Of a stretch of 64,000 nucleotides of DNA, positions 1 through 9,459 are shown in pieces (position 1 is the first letter of the stretch; every line of letters starts with the position of its first letter). The DNA is from Picocystis sp. L7 (taxonomy: Eukaryota; Chlorophyta; Picocystophyceae; Picocystales; Picocystaceae). The notes beneath the pieces were generated by a model, which worked only from the letters and a program-made list of their open reading frames with translations, was not told where the DNA came from and did no database searches. The DNA is taken from positions 187,001 to 251,000 of the forward strand of contig QXJR01000017.1 of NCBI GenBank assembly GCA_020975725.1, written 5' to 3'. A program made the translations under genes and the position numbers.

Positions 1-1397
1 GACAAGGGGACGAAGACAAGGGGACCATGCACGCTGATTTTGGCAACTGGAGTGAAAGTTTGATCCGTCGAATGACGAGTCCACAAGAAGATATCGAGTG
101 GGATCCTCGTTCGCCAAGCGATTCGTCTGCTGCTCTGGATGACAGTGCCAGTAGCGATGGAGATAGCTCCGACAGTGACATAGACATTGAAGACCTGGCA
201 GGGAAGATGCCTAGAGGGAAGAGAGAAAAAGGAACCAGCACAACCAATGTGCACCAAGAAAAACCGGAAATGGTCCATCCAGTAATGAGGCAAAAGCTGA
301 CCAAGCAGGGCTACAAGATCATCGGGACACACAGTGGTGTGAAGCTTTGCCGGTGGACGAAGGCGATGCTGCGAGGCAGGGGAGGGTGCTATAAACACAC
401 CTTCTACGGCATCGAATCGCACAGGTGCATGGAAGCTACACCAAGTTTGGCATGTGCCAACAAGTGTGTCTTCTGCTGGCGCCATCATACCAATCCAGTG
501 GGTAAAGAATGGAAGTGGCAAATGGACGATGCTGACATGATTGTCGGCCAAGCGGTATCTGAGCATGTTAAGATGATCAAACAAATGAAAGGGGTTCCTG
601 GAGTACAGAAAGCACGCCTGCAGGAAGGCATGCAGCCCAAGCACTGTGCATTGTCTTTGGTAGGAGAGCCAATCATGTATCCACAGATCAGCAAATTGGT
701 GGAGGAACTTCACAAGCAGAGAATCAGCACGTTTCTCGTCACCAATGCTCAGTTCCCGGAGGCGGTCAGAAACCTTGCTCCAGTGACACAGCTCTATGTG
801 AGCATCGATGCAGCTACAAGAGACACTCTGAAGGCTGTAGACCGCCCACTTTTTAAGGACTTCTGGGAAAGGTTCTTGGAGTGCTTGCGTTTGCTGAACG
901 TGAAGAAGCAGAGAACCGTGTACCGACTTACTCTTATCGCAGGATGGAACATGGAAGATGTCAAAAATTACGCGAGCTTGATTGATGTTGGGAAGCCAGA
1001 TTTTATAGAAATAAAAGGAGTGACATTCTGTGGAGACAGTGGTGCGAATTCTTTGACCATGAAGAATGTCCCATATCACAAGGATGTGTGTGAGTACTCC
1101 AGGGCTATCTGTGACCTGCGTGATCAGGAGTACGAATTGGCATGTGCGCATGAACATTCCTGCTGTGTGCTTTTGGCTCGCAAAGACAAATTCTATCGCA
1201 ACGGCCAGTGGAACACGTGGATAGATTACGACAAGTTTCAGGATTTGGTGGCCAGTGGCAAAGAATTCGACAGTACTGATTACATGCTGCCCACCCCTTC
1301 TTGGGCCGTGTACGGTGCACAAGAAGCTGGATTTGACCCACAGGAAACGCGATTTAGAAAGGTACGGAGACACAAGCATTCTGAAGCAAAGTTGTAA
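1..1397 (+). CDS. TYW1: TYW1, tRNA 4-demethylwyosine synthase (C-terminal part)
   Basis: Radical-SAM enzyme that makes the tricyclic imidazo-purine core of wybutosine next to the anticodon of tRNA-Phe. The frame is open from the first bases of the window, so the gene begins outside it. The N-terminal flavodoxin domain expected in eukaryotic TYW1 would lie upstream. Seen here: an acidic Ser/Asp-rich linker (about residues 25-60 counted from the first ATG at 27), then the radical-SAM core with the CX3CX2C cluster motif (ACANKCVFCW, Cys 143, 147 and 150). Further motifs are SLVGEPIMYP, LVTNAQFPE, YVSIDAA, and a C-terminal wybutosine domain ending near PTPSWAVYGA. No intron is visible in this part. 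The gene is convergent with the next one, with about 140 bp between their stops. Family assignment is firm; the true start is unseen. Confidence 0.95.
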   Translation, partial: QGDEDKGTMHADFGNWSESLIRRMTSPQEDIEWDPRSPSDSSAALDDSASSDGDSSDSDIDIEDLAGKMPRGKREKGTSTTNVHQEKPEMVHPVMRQKLTKQGYKIIGTHSGVKLCRWTKAMLRGRGGCYKHTFYGIESHRCMEATPSLACANKCVFCWRHHTNPVGKEWKWQMDDADMIVGQAVSEHVKMIKQMKGVPGVQKARLQEGMQPKHCALSLVGEPIMYPQISKLVEELHKQRISTFLVTNAQFPEAVRNLAPVTQLYVSIDAATRDTLKAVDRPLFKDFWERFLECLRLLNVKKQRTVYRLTLIAGWNMEDVKNYASLIDVGKPDFIEIKGVTFCGDSGANSLTMKNVPYHKDVCEYSRAICDLRDQEYELACAHEHSCCVLLARKDKFYRNGQWNTWIDYDKFQDLVASGKEFDSTDYMLPTPSWAVYGAQEAGFDPQETRFRKVRRHKHSEAKL

Positions 1398-1536
1398 TAC
1401 ATTGATTGTTGCAGCGTTGCGCTTCTTTTAGATCTAAGCGGATTGATATCGGCCTTGGTGCATGCGATACAGATTCTTGTCTACAACTAGTGAAATTCTG
1501 ATTCCTGCTACGTATGTACTCTTCGATCTTGCTAGC

Positions 1537-2526
1537 CTAAGCCCGTTTCTCTGGTCCATCAAATGCAGATGGGAGTTTGGGTGCAAGCTTTTGCCCTTGT
1601 AAAAGCTTCTCAACATCACGTGCACTGGTAATTGTGTAATTCACGTACTTAGACACAGCAATCATTGCACCAAATATGACAGAATAGAAGAGGTAGAAGA
1701 TGAAGTCAATATTTGGTGGTTGGTCAAGCATTGCTGGTTGCCAAACCATGATATAGTAGTGAATGCCAACACCCACTGATGCTATGAGCTCCACCCAAGC
1801 TAGTGCCTGCATGAGAGGTATACCGGATCTAACCATCACCAATGTCTGAAGGCATTGGAGGGAGATAAAGACAAGGTACCCTATGGATTGTAAGAGTTGG
1901 AAGAGAACATAGCTATCCACCGAGTGCTGTTGCAGAAGTCTCATTGGTTCTCCACGGAAGTAGAGCTGAGCAAATGCCATGATCAGGAAGTACGTTGCCA
2001 AATACAGGTGGATGGCCATCAAGATGCGTTGGAGACTGAGGACATGTCTGAAGGAGCTGCATAGAGCAGCCGTGGCAGCCAATGGAGCAATAACCAGTAC
2101 GAAGCAGATGAAAGTGGTGACCTTGGGTGCTGCTTTTTCTCCGACATATGGCTTCAAGTTTTTGTTCAGATTGTCTGATGCACTAGCCACCCACTCCTTT
2201 GTGGGCTTGGCAATATGTTTGGTTGCCTTTTCTCCCACGGCTTCGACTGTGCTTTGCCAGTGATCTGCAACGCCTCGAAAAAAGGGTACCTCAACCCAGT
2301 CCTTGGCCACTTCGTTCCTGTCTGCAGGGAGCTCAGCTTCTGAGTTTTGTGCCTGCTGCGCTTCCTCCTGCGCTTGTATCTGTTCCGTCTCTTGGAGTAG
2401 CATCCTCCCATTTCGAGTCACTTCTCTCCGTTCCATTCGAACTCCTCCAACACGCGACTCTGTCGGCATGGTCATAAACGCGAGCAAGATTGCAGCCAGG
2501 AGGACTGCAGTTTTTTTCCACATCAT
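1537..2526 (-). CDS. Predicted multipass membrane protein with signal peptide, function unknown
   Basis: I do not recognise a named family. The 329-residue frame starts with a double ATG (MMWKKTAVLLAAILLAF), which reads as a cleavable signal peptide or signal anchor. A charged, Gln/Glu-rich, probably helical stretch follows (residues 30-130). Then come about five strongly hydrophobic segments near residues 138-160, 168-188, 205-230, 237-257 and 272-292, and a short basic tail. This suggests an endomembrane protein with a soluble N-terminal half in the lumen. Single exon. It is convergent with TYW1 and divergent from the TOM22-like gene, with a long GC-rich promoter region between. Its residue use and uninterrupted length mark it as a real gene; function is open. 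Confidence 0.8.
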   Translation of the reverse strand: MMWKKTAVLLAAILLAFMTMPTESRVGGVRMERREVTRNGRMLLQETEQIQAQEEAQQAQNSEAELPADRNEVAKDWVEVPFFRGVADHWQSTVEAVGEKATKHIAKPTKEWVASASDNLNKNLKPYVGEKAAPKVTTFICFVLVIAPLAATAALCSSFRHVLSLQRILMAIHLYLATYFLIMAFAQLYFRGEPMRLLQQHSVDSYVLFQLLQSIGYLVFISLQCLQTLVMVRSGIPLMQALAWVELIASVGVGIHYYIMVWQPAMLDQPPNIDFIFYLFYSVIFGAMIAVSKYVNYTITSARDVEKLLQGQKLAPKLPSAFDGPEKRA

Positions 2527-5422
2527 TGTAGTTTGATTTGGCTCGACAGGGTTTCACCTCGGGCCTTTGGAATGAGCCTGTCCTTTTCTTTTCTTTGTTG
2601 AGGGTCGAAACGTTTTTTTCTTCGTCTTTCCGTCCTACGTTCTGGAGGGTCTTTCCCTACCTCGATTTCTTGCCTCGCGATATGCAAGGTCGTACGATTT
2701 CTTTCGCGGATCTGGTGTATGTTCTCGCGTTTTCTTCGGACCTGTTTTTCGGTCTGACTTGCGTGCTTCGCTTCGTTCTTCGTCACCCGTTGTTCTTGAA
2801 CGTGTACTGTTCGTTTCCCAAGTGGCTTGTCTCGACCACTTCCGGATGCGTCCACCCGGTTTCGATCCTGATCTTAGCCTTGTTTTTTTCTTTCCTGGTG
2901 TCTCGACGTGAAGGCCGCGTCGTGTGCCTCCTGTCCTTGGAACGTGGATCGCGAGGTGCACAGTTCACGCACGTTTTTGTGTGTGTGTGTTTTGGGGTCT
3001 TTGTATTCTCCTTTTGCCTGTTGCACCGGTCGTCTCTGACCCACCTCGGTTGTGTCTGGACTGGATCCCAGAGTGGTGGCAGTCGTGTGGACGAGCGCGA
3101 GGTGAGGTTGGACGCACGGGGTGCCCACCAATGGAAGGGTGGGGGACAAGCAGAAGGGGGAGTGGCAGGGCCGCAGATCGACAGATGCAGCCTTTGGCAC
3201 CAAGCCCATCGGACCCACCCTCCGCCCCACCATGCGACCCTGTCCCGTCCCACCTTCCGAGAGACAGGGACAGGGACAAAGGGGGGGATGGTAGGGGACT
3301 CCCCGGAAGCGACTGAAAAATGACCCCACCGAGGGCTGAAAGTCGACCCCCCCTGGTTTCACACCCCATTCGGAAGATACACCCGGGTTCGAATGGGGGG
3401 GGAGTTTGTTAACCACAGGGACCACCCCCAAGGCCAAGGCAACGAAAGAGGGTGGAAGGAGACGAACCTTCCACGCCCACTCGGATACTTTGGATCGATG
3501 GGCGATGGAATGGGATTGTACCTCGAGACACGACTCTCCACCCCACGAGGCACCTCACTCGGTACATACCTTGCCATTTTCACATTGCTTGCGTGGCCTA
3601 AAGGACAATCCCACATGGTCCATGATTTGGTATGCCAATGTAGGATGAGTTGGAAGGTGATGCAACGGCTGGTGTGCAAATCCAAATCTTCTTCCCTTCC
3701 CTCCAGCGAGGAAAAGCGTACCATGCACGACAAGCTCCCGTGGCCCGTGCTTCTCCCCATCCTTCTTCCGCTTCCGGATCGAAGGATCTCCGGTCTTCCA
3801 ACTTTTCCCCACCCGATGCGAGATTTGAAAAGAAAAACGAGGTTCGTCTCCTTCCACCCTCTTTCGTTGCCTTGGCCTTGGGGGTGGTCCCTGCGGTTAA
3901 CAAACGTCGCCCCCTCTTTTCGAACCCGGGTGTATCTTCCGAATGGGGTGTGAAACCAGGGGGGGTCGACTTTCAGCCCTCGGTGGGGTCATTTTTCAGT
4001 CGCTTCCGGGGACTCCCCCCCCCCGACCCACACGGGGACGGACGACCCTGCCCGGGAAACGCACGAACGCGAACGTGTGCCGACGAGGATGGGGCGCACC
4101 CCGCGGCCTCCCCACCCCCACCCCGGGGGGGCCTGCCCAATGTCCACCCAAGCCTCCCCCATCCCACGTAGGAAGGAAAACCCATGGGTGTCCTTCGGCA
4201 CGGACCCAACAAGGGGGATCCGAATGGGACCCAGTACACGATGGACATGGAAGTAAAGACGGACGAACGGACAAGGAACGACGAAACGGGCCCACCAAAA
4301 GGCACGAATCATGGGAAATCCGAGACGAACCAACCAAGACATCGAGGTCGCACCGTTCCACGGAAACCCCGTGGAAACACAAACAACCTAGCCGACGCTT
4401 ACACCAGCAAACGATTCGTGGTGCAAGGGATGCAATCACACGAGTGCACAGTTCGATGGACGTATGCCTCGAGTGCAACCCGATTTAAACTGTTTTTCTT
4501 TTTCCCAATCCTCATATGCGAGGCGTGGATCCCTACCCTTTGGTTCGTTCGAGCGATCGCCCGCGATCCACGAGACGGACGAGCACGTGCCCCTTTTCTC
4601 ATGGAAACGGTGGTTGGAACGGACGCCCCGGACCTCCCGGATGGACGTGGAGCATGAGATGCGCGCGAAACGTCGCCAGCGTGAAAAGTTTGCGCGTAAA
4701 AACCCAAACACAACAAAGGGGTGGAACGTGATCGTACGATTGGAAGGGACAACGGGAATATGGGTCGTGCAAACGGAAAGCGAAAAGGGTTGGATGAAGA
4801 CGATGCGGCGGGTTGGGATCTTTCGGTCCTCATCGCCATGCATGGATCGAATGTTGTCTTGCATTGGTCGTTGCCCGATGGGTTGCGGTAGGGTAGACCC
4901 ACCGTCCCTCGCGTCCCGTTTCTCCCGCGAGGTTTGGTATCCATCCCTGGTTACCACGCACCTCTACCCCTTCGATTTTTCGCGTTCGGATGCCCGTGTC
5001 GTTCGCTTTTTCTTTGGATTCGCCACGGACTGGTACCCGTCTCTTCGTGTGGAACCTCTACGAGACGGATCCAGGTCCGTTCCTTCCCCGGCTCCCTTCG
5101 GTTCCCGTCCCCCTTCCGATCCGGGTGAGTGGGATGATTCCCGGGTTCCTTGGATCGGGTCACCGAGGATGGTCCCCTTTCGTATCGGGGATTCGATCCG
5201 GTTCGTCCCCATGGAGAAAGGGTGGGGGACCAGGAAGGGTCCGTATCCAACACGACAAGCGAACCGAGGTTTTTTCGGATCTTCGCATCACCACCACGTG
5301 CGCACTTCCGACGTCGACGTGAACGCACCACGCGCGGATCTCGAAACCACGTGCTCTTGCCATCCTCGAGGGTGGACCAGGATCGACACGCTCACGTGGA
5401 AACACGCGGAAGAAGACGACCG
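2527..5422. other. Divergent intergenic region, GC-rich, no gene recognised
   Basis: Holds the promoters of the membrane protein gene (leftward) and the TOM22-like gene (rightward). The first ~450 bases are T-rich on the plus strand with a short GT run near 2980. From about 3060 the sequence is GC-rich with G and C runs. Open frames up to 351 codons occur (for example 4464-5519), but they have low-complexity Arg/Pro/Ser-rich composition and no recognisable domain, so I treat them as chance. The far right end may hold an upstream exon of the TOM22-like gene. The inverted repeat at 3294-4018 is the main structure. Confidence 0.6.
3294..4018. repeat. Large inverted repeat, arms about 175 bp, spacer about 370 bp
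   Basis: The left arm 3294-3468 reappears in reverse complement at 3841-4018 with only a few differences. The plus-strand translation near 3830-3953 and the minus-strand translation near 3359-3480 therefore give almost the same peptide (for example RFVSFHPLSLPWPWGWSL on both). The spacer 3469-3840 is unique. No transposase and no clear flanking target duplication is visible, because the outer ends run into G/C tracts. It could be a foldback or MITE-like element, or a locally inverted duplication of promoter sequence lying between two divergent genes. Confidence 0.85.
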
Positions 5423-5626
5423 ATGCCCCTCACCCACGTGGCGAAGAAGCTCCTCGTGTCCACCGGAAAGGCGGCTTGGATCGCTGGAACCACCTTGCTC
5501 GTACTTGTGGTGCCGCTGATCATCGAGATGGATCGCGAACAGCAGTACCTGGAGATGGAGAACCAACAGATGGCCGTGCTCACCAACCCACAGCAAGGAT
5601 CGACGACAACCAACCCTTCCAGTTGA
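5423..5626 (+). CDS. TOM22: TOM22/TOM9-like mitochondrial import receptor subunit
   Basis: A short gene hidden among longer meaningless frames. From ATG 5423 it encodes 67 residues: a basic lead, then [17 protein letters not shown], a transmembrane helix ([10 protein letters not shown]) and EMDREQQ. That block is the signature of the plant-type TOM22/TOM9 subunit of the outer-membrane TOM complex, which forms the import pore and docks presequences. The short C-terminal tail in the intermembrane space ends [13 protein letters not shown]. The frame is open upstream of this ATG and reads RGRRR just before it, resembling the plant GRRAAGDAV stretch. Some cytosolic residues are therefore probably encoded upstream, perhaps in another exon ending near 5380. 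SDHAF3 starts 189 bp downstream on the same strand. The core is secure; the N-terminus is not. Confidence 0.85.
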   Translation: MPLTHVAKKLLVSTGKAAWIAGTTLLVLVVPLIIEMDREQQYLEMENQQMAVLTNPQQGSTTTNPSS

Positions 5627-5814
5627 AGCCGTCCCGTGCAACCGCTCCTCCCTCGCGCGCAAGACGCTGGAAGAAGACGCGCTGGAAGCAATCGACAGAG
5701 GAAGAAGAGAACGAGCAAAGGACGGTCCGTTCGGACGTCACGATCGACCGTCGATCGGAAAAGGAAGAAAAAAAACGAAAAAAAAAAAGCCACGACAACG
5801 TCCGATCGACCCCC

Positions 5815-6135
5815 ATGGCGGCAAGAAGACAACTCCTCGACCTGTACAGGCGCGTCCTCAGGACCAATCGCGCGGTGCTGCCGCGTCCCATGAGGCTGCT
5901 CGGCGATGGGTACGCCCAAGAAGAGTGGAGAAGGCAAAGGAAGGGAAACGCCTCGGAGAAGCAATGGGAAGAATTCGCAAACATGTGGACGGCGTACTGC
6001 GATTTCCTGGTCGGAAAACCAGGATCGATGGATCGAAGTGGCGAACTCAGCGACAACGTCATGAGCAGACTCACCGCCGAGCAGAAAATGCAGCTGAAGA
6101 GCCTGAAAGAGGCCATCGATTTATTTCGAAAGTAG
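5815..6135 (+). CDS. SDHAF3: SDHAF3/ACN9-type succinate dehydrogenase assembly factor (LYR family)
   Basis: 106 residues from ATG 5815 to TAG. The N-terminus LLDLYRRVLRTNRAVLP carries the LYR motif, followed by MRLLGDGYAQEEWRRQ and a helical C-terminus (SRLTAEQKMQLKSLKEAIDLF). This order and length match the ACN9/SDHAF3 family: mitochondrial matrix chaperones that help the iron-sulphur subunit of succinate dehydrogenase mature. The preceding bases are an A-rich leader (about 5760-5790). The gene is convergent with prolyl 4-hydroxylase, with only 70 bp between stops. No intron seen. A longer same-frame reading from 5476 overlaps the TOM22 gene and is not credible. Confidence 0.87.
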   Translation: MAARRQLLDLYRRVLRTNRAVLPRPMRLLGDGYAQEEWRRQRKGNASEKQWEEFANMWTAYCDFLVGKPGSMDRSGELSDNVMSRLTAEQKMQLKSLKEAIDLFRK

Positions 6136-6205
6136 AGCTTGGCCGCATAGGCATGAGCAAAGGATGTCGTGTAGAGCGTGGCTTCCCAAATCCTCTGCTT
6201 CCTTG

Positions 6206-7279
6206 CTACGTAGGACGGGTCTCTGTCGCTACTTTTTTTTTGTCATTCATCCATTTTTTTGCCACCCATTTCTCTCCCTGCAATACAGGACACCCCGCGT
6301 GGAGTGCATGCATGTCAATGGTAGCATCCGGATTGGCGGTGAAAAGGAGAAGCCCATCGCCCTTCCTGGGGTTCACCGTCAATCCCTGCTTGCAGCTCTT
6401 GTAGTCCAAGCTATCAATTTTCCCTAAATTCCCCGCCCCTTCTAGAGGAAACGACGTTTCCCCACCGCCTTGCCAATCGGAAAGAAACAGCAAGAAAGTT
6501 GCCACGCGTTGGCTGCTCTGTGGTCCGTAGCCGTGATCGAACGCGTCGTAATGGGGATCATATCCCTGGTTCGCTTCGTATTTGAACACCTTGAACGCCT
6601 CACCAGAAGAAGCTGGCAAAAGCGAGACCCTGGCGATCTTCTCCTCCAACCACGCAACGACCCCCGAACGATCCATGGGTCGAGGCAAAGATGCTTCCGC
6701 AGCGCCCTGGCTGTTGCTCCCTTTTCGTTCAATCCCCTTGGTTACTGGTTCACTGCCAACGGCCACCATAGAGTTGGAGGCAAGCTGCACCATCTTGTCA
6801 CACACGGTATCGTTGGCGAAACCTGGGTAATAAACCATCCGAGGGTGCCAGCTGAGTACTTGGAACGGGACCATCGATATGTACGTGTCACTTTCTGGAC
6901 TTGTCGAAGGCAGTGGGGGTCTCCCAGGTAGATTCATAGGCATACCTGGCAGGTGACCAGATGGATAGACAGAAGCTTCAGGATGACCATCCAGTGCATC
7001 CATCGTTGGAAACCCGTCCCATTCCTCCAAACTCGAGTACAGAGGGCTTTCCTGTCCATGATCGTGGTGTCATTTCCAAGATTGCAGGTGTTCGTCAGCA
7101 TGTAGCCCTAGAAGAACGATTTGCGTGCTGCTCGTGGTGCATGCTAGCGTGTCTTGGCGTACCTCGAGATGATTGGGTAGACTAGGCAAGTCCTCCCAGA
7201 ACCTTCCCACGGAGAAAGCGAAGAACGCCAACACAGCACAGAGTGAAGGAGAGACGGAAAGGCGCTGTTTCCAACTCAT
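6206..7279 (-). CDS. Prolyl 4-hydroxylase, 2-oxoglutarate/Fe(II) dioxygenase
   Basis: Type II membrane-anchored prolyl 4-hydroxylase of the plant/algal kind, which hydroxylates proline in secreted glycoproteins in the ER/Golgi. Two exons: 7279-7163 (39 codons) and 7051-6206, joined in phase 0 across a 111-bp intron with GTACGC and ACAG ends. Predicted length is 320 residues. Exon 1 encodes an N-terminal anchor (SPSLCAVLAFFAFSVG). The catalytic fold has VLSWHPRMVYYPGF, the iron ligands in PHYDAFDHG (HxD) and the distal His in MHALHAGCPV, then the 2-oxoglutarate-binding Lys region GEKWVAKKW. Without splicing, a TGA in the intron would end the frame, so the intron is needed. The tail after KKW is slightly long (NDKKKVATETRPT). 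Confidence 0.93.
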
Positions 7280-7923
7280 GTCTAGATCAATCGATCGCAC
7301 CAAACTTCGTCGTTGGTGCGGCAGTTCCCGGTTTCGGTGCAGAAGCACGTCGTAGACCTGCTGGATCGATCCTCTCGTCTCTTCGGTCTTCCTGGAGGTG
7401 CAAAGCTGAGGATTGTAGCTCGGCGACCCGCAGGCGCGTTCCAATCGCAACGCTTCCACTTTCCTTCCTCGACCTCCTTGCCAACTCGTGTGGATGGATG
7501 CGAGAAGCAGACAGTCGAGGCGCCCAGTGCTCCGCGTAGCGACGATGCACCTGGTGATCCCCTCCGAGTCCAGGGATGTCTGACCATGCACCAGAGGAAT
7601 GGGACCCTGTGGGATGAATTCGATTCAACATGGACCACAACGAACCATGATTGACCCGAGCAGACAGAGGAGAAGACATGGATATGGATTGTGCACGAGA
7701 AAGGTCCATGAAAAACGCGGTGCTTCGCTTTCTCGGAAGCCAGCGCATTCATTGTCCGGAGGACCTGCTCGTGGCTAGCAGCACGTCACTGAACCAGAAT
7801 GGAGAGAGGAGAAGACGGATTGTACATGCACAAATCCGAAAACACGAGGGGTGGGGATGGATGCATGGAACATCATCCCCTATCGCTATGCTCTCCAGCC
7901 TGGCTTCGCGGAGAAGCCCTGCG
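7280..7923. other. Intergenic region: P4H promoter and HAD gene 3' flank
   Basis: 644 bp between the start of prolyl 4-hydroxylase and the stop of the HAD hydrolase, both on the minus strand. Several overlapping frames of up to 156 codons occur, but none shows a recognisable domain or conserved composition. I see no gene, repeat or RNA here. Confidence 0.6.
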
Positions 7924-8877
7924 TCAAGCGAGCTCTCGTTTCAAAATCGTTTGAAGCATGTCCTCGCTTGCAAATGGACCCATGCGTTTCGATACGGTGA
8001 AATGCTCGGGGTTTCTGTGGATGGTCAGACGCAATGCTTCCGATGTAATGCTAGGTATGTATGCATGATGGGTATCCATTGCCAGGTCTATGTCATTGTC
8101 ATCATCGCAGATGGTAATGGTCCTGCTGTATTTCTTGTTGCCCTTCAACATTTTGTCGGGACAGTTGTTGCGGATGTAAGCGGCAGCCTCTGCCTTGCCA
8201 CTTGAGGATGGGTATATATCGTATTTGCCAAGGTTGCATGAAAACCGAACCTTTCCATCTCCAGCCTTTTGAATTGCATTCTCCAGCGCCGTTTCGTCTG
8301 CTGTCTCCCCGGCATCAACTACTCTGAAACCAGTGAGATAACCAGCTGTGTCGAGCTTCCATCCTTTCTCTGCAAGGACGCGATACACATCCCACAGAGG
8401 ACCTTCTCGATCTTGTGGTGGGTCGAGCGCGAGTTCCAGAGGTCCCACCGCATCTTCGTGGCTTTCAAGCCACGCAAAGTCTTCCATGTAGGGTGCTGCG
8501 GTTTGTCGCTGGTCTGCATTTCGAAAAAAGATTCTGCCACCATTTTCCGTGACAAAAGCATCGCAATCCGGAAGGTAAGCAAGCCTCTGCAGCATGGTTG
8601 TGGTCCTTGCTCCCGAGATCAGGACGAATGCAGCTTCCTTTCGACCACTTCCCTTCAATTGGTGCACCAAGTCCAAGGTTCTCTTCGAAATCACGCCTTG
8701 CAGCCCGGTGGTGGAAGGTGGCAGTTTGACCATGCCATGCGCATTTCCTTGAAGGTCGATGAATTCGTGCGTTCCCATCCCTGCATCTGTTTTGCCGTTG
8801 AACGATCCCAACTTGTCCATGACTTCGTCGTAATGCACCAACGTACCGTCCACGTCGGAGAACACGAGAAGGGCCAT
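7924..8877 (-). CDS. HAD-superfamily phosphohydrolase (subclass IIB, Cof/sucrose-phosphatase-like)
   Basis: 317 residues from a clear ATG. Motif I is FSDVDGTLV (nucleophile Asp8 and Asp10). Motif II is VLISGART with the following TMLQRLAYLPDCDAFVTENGG, typical of Cof and sucrose-phosphate-phosphatase relatives. Motif IV is TICDDDNDIDLA near residues 245-256. A cap-like region lies between about residues 90 and 210. Such enzymes remove phosphate from small phospho-sugars or cofactors; the substrate cannot be told from sequence. No transit peptide is obvious, so it is probably cytosolic. It lies between aldolase and prolyl 4-hydroxylase, all three in the same direction. No intron. A 386-codon frame on the opposite strand is a shadow. 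Confidence 0.88.
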   Translation of the reverse strand: MALLVFSDVDGTLVHYDEVMDKLGSFNGKTDAGMGTHEFIDLQGNAHGMVKLPPSTTGLQGVISKRTLDLVHQLKGSGRKEAAFVLISGARTTTMLQRLAYLPDCDAFVTENGGRIFFRNADQRQTAAPYMEDFAWLESHEDAVGPLELALDPPQDREGPLWDVYRVLAEKGWKLDTAGYLTGFRVVDAGETADETALENAIQKAGDGKVRFSCNLGKYDIYPSSSGKAEAAAYIRNNCPDKMLKGNKKYSRTITICDDDNDIDLAMDTHHAYIPSITSEALRLTIHRNPEHFTVSKRMGPFASEDMLQTILKRELA

Positions 8878-9459
8878 GATCGCGTTTCACACCCGATTCC
8901 TCCGCACAATCGATGCTGCAGCGGACAAGACCGATCACACGTCCTCCACGTCGAGAGCGGCTCGATCCGCGAATCCGATCCGATGCAAAGTGGACGCCAG
9001 GCCTCCCGACAAGTGGGAGCAGGATGGACTGAACGACGTGCATCTCGGATCTCGAGAAGAGAAGAAATCGAGTGGATGGATGCGAACGTACACGGTGGAA
9101 GTCCTATACCAGGCCAAGAGATCACGCACGAAAACAGCGAACATTGGTGCTACACGCACCGGTGCGAGCGGACACCTCCACTGGTGCACTGCAGCCATGT
9201 AAGCCTGTCCCGATGGAAATCGGAAAGAATAGCGCACGGCAAGGTTACAAAAGGGTGCAAAAGCAAACACAAGAGGACTTTCAAGACCGTTGATGGAAGA
9301 TCAACTCAGCTTCAACCGCAACGGTATCGTCCTTTGCCTGCAGTCCAAGGTGGAAACATAACGTCTACGGAAGGGTGCACAAGCGAGGCCATCACGAACT
9401 TGTCAAAATGTTTACAAGGGGTGGTGTAAGCTTCAGAGATATGGAAGTTGCCCTACTGC
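8878..9459. other. Intergenic region: HAD promoter and aldolase 3' flank
   Basis: 582 bp between the ATG of the HAD gene and the stop of the aldolase gene. The part next to the HAD start is richer in G+C and CG than the part next to the aldolase stop. No gene or repeat recognised. Confidence 0.55.

Noticed and set aside
4464-5519. 351-codon plus-strand open frame
   Set aside because: Overlaps the real TOM22-like frame in another register and has random composition.
8269-9429. 386-codon plus-strand frame
   Set aside because: Antisense shadow of the HAD hydrolase gene.
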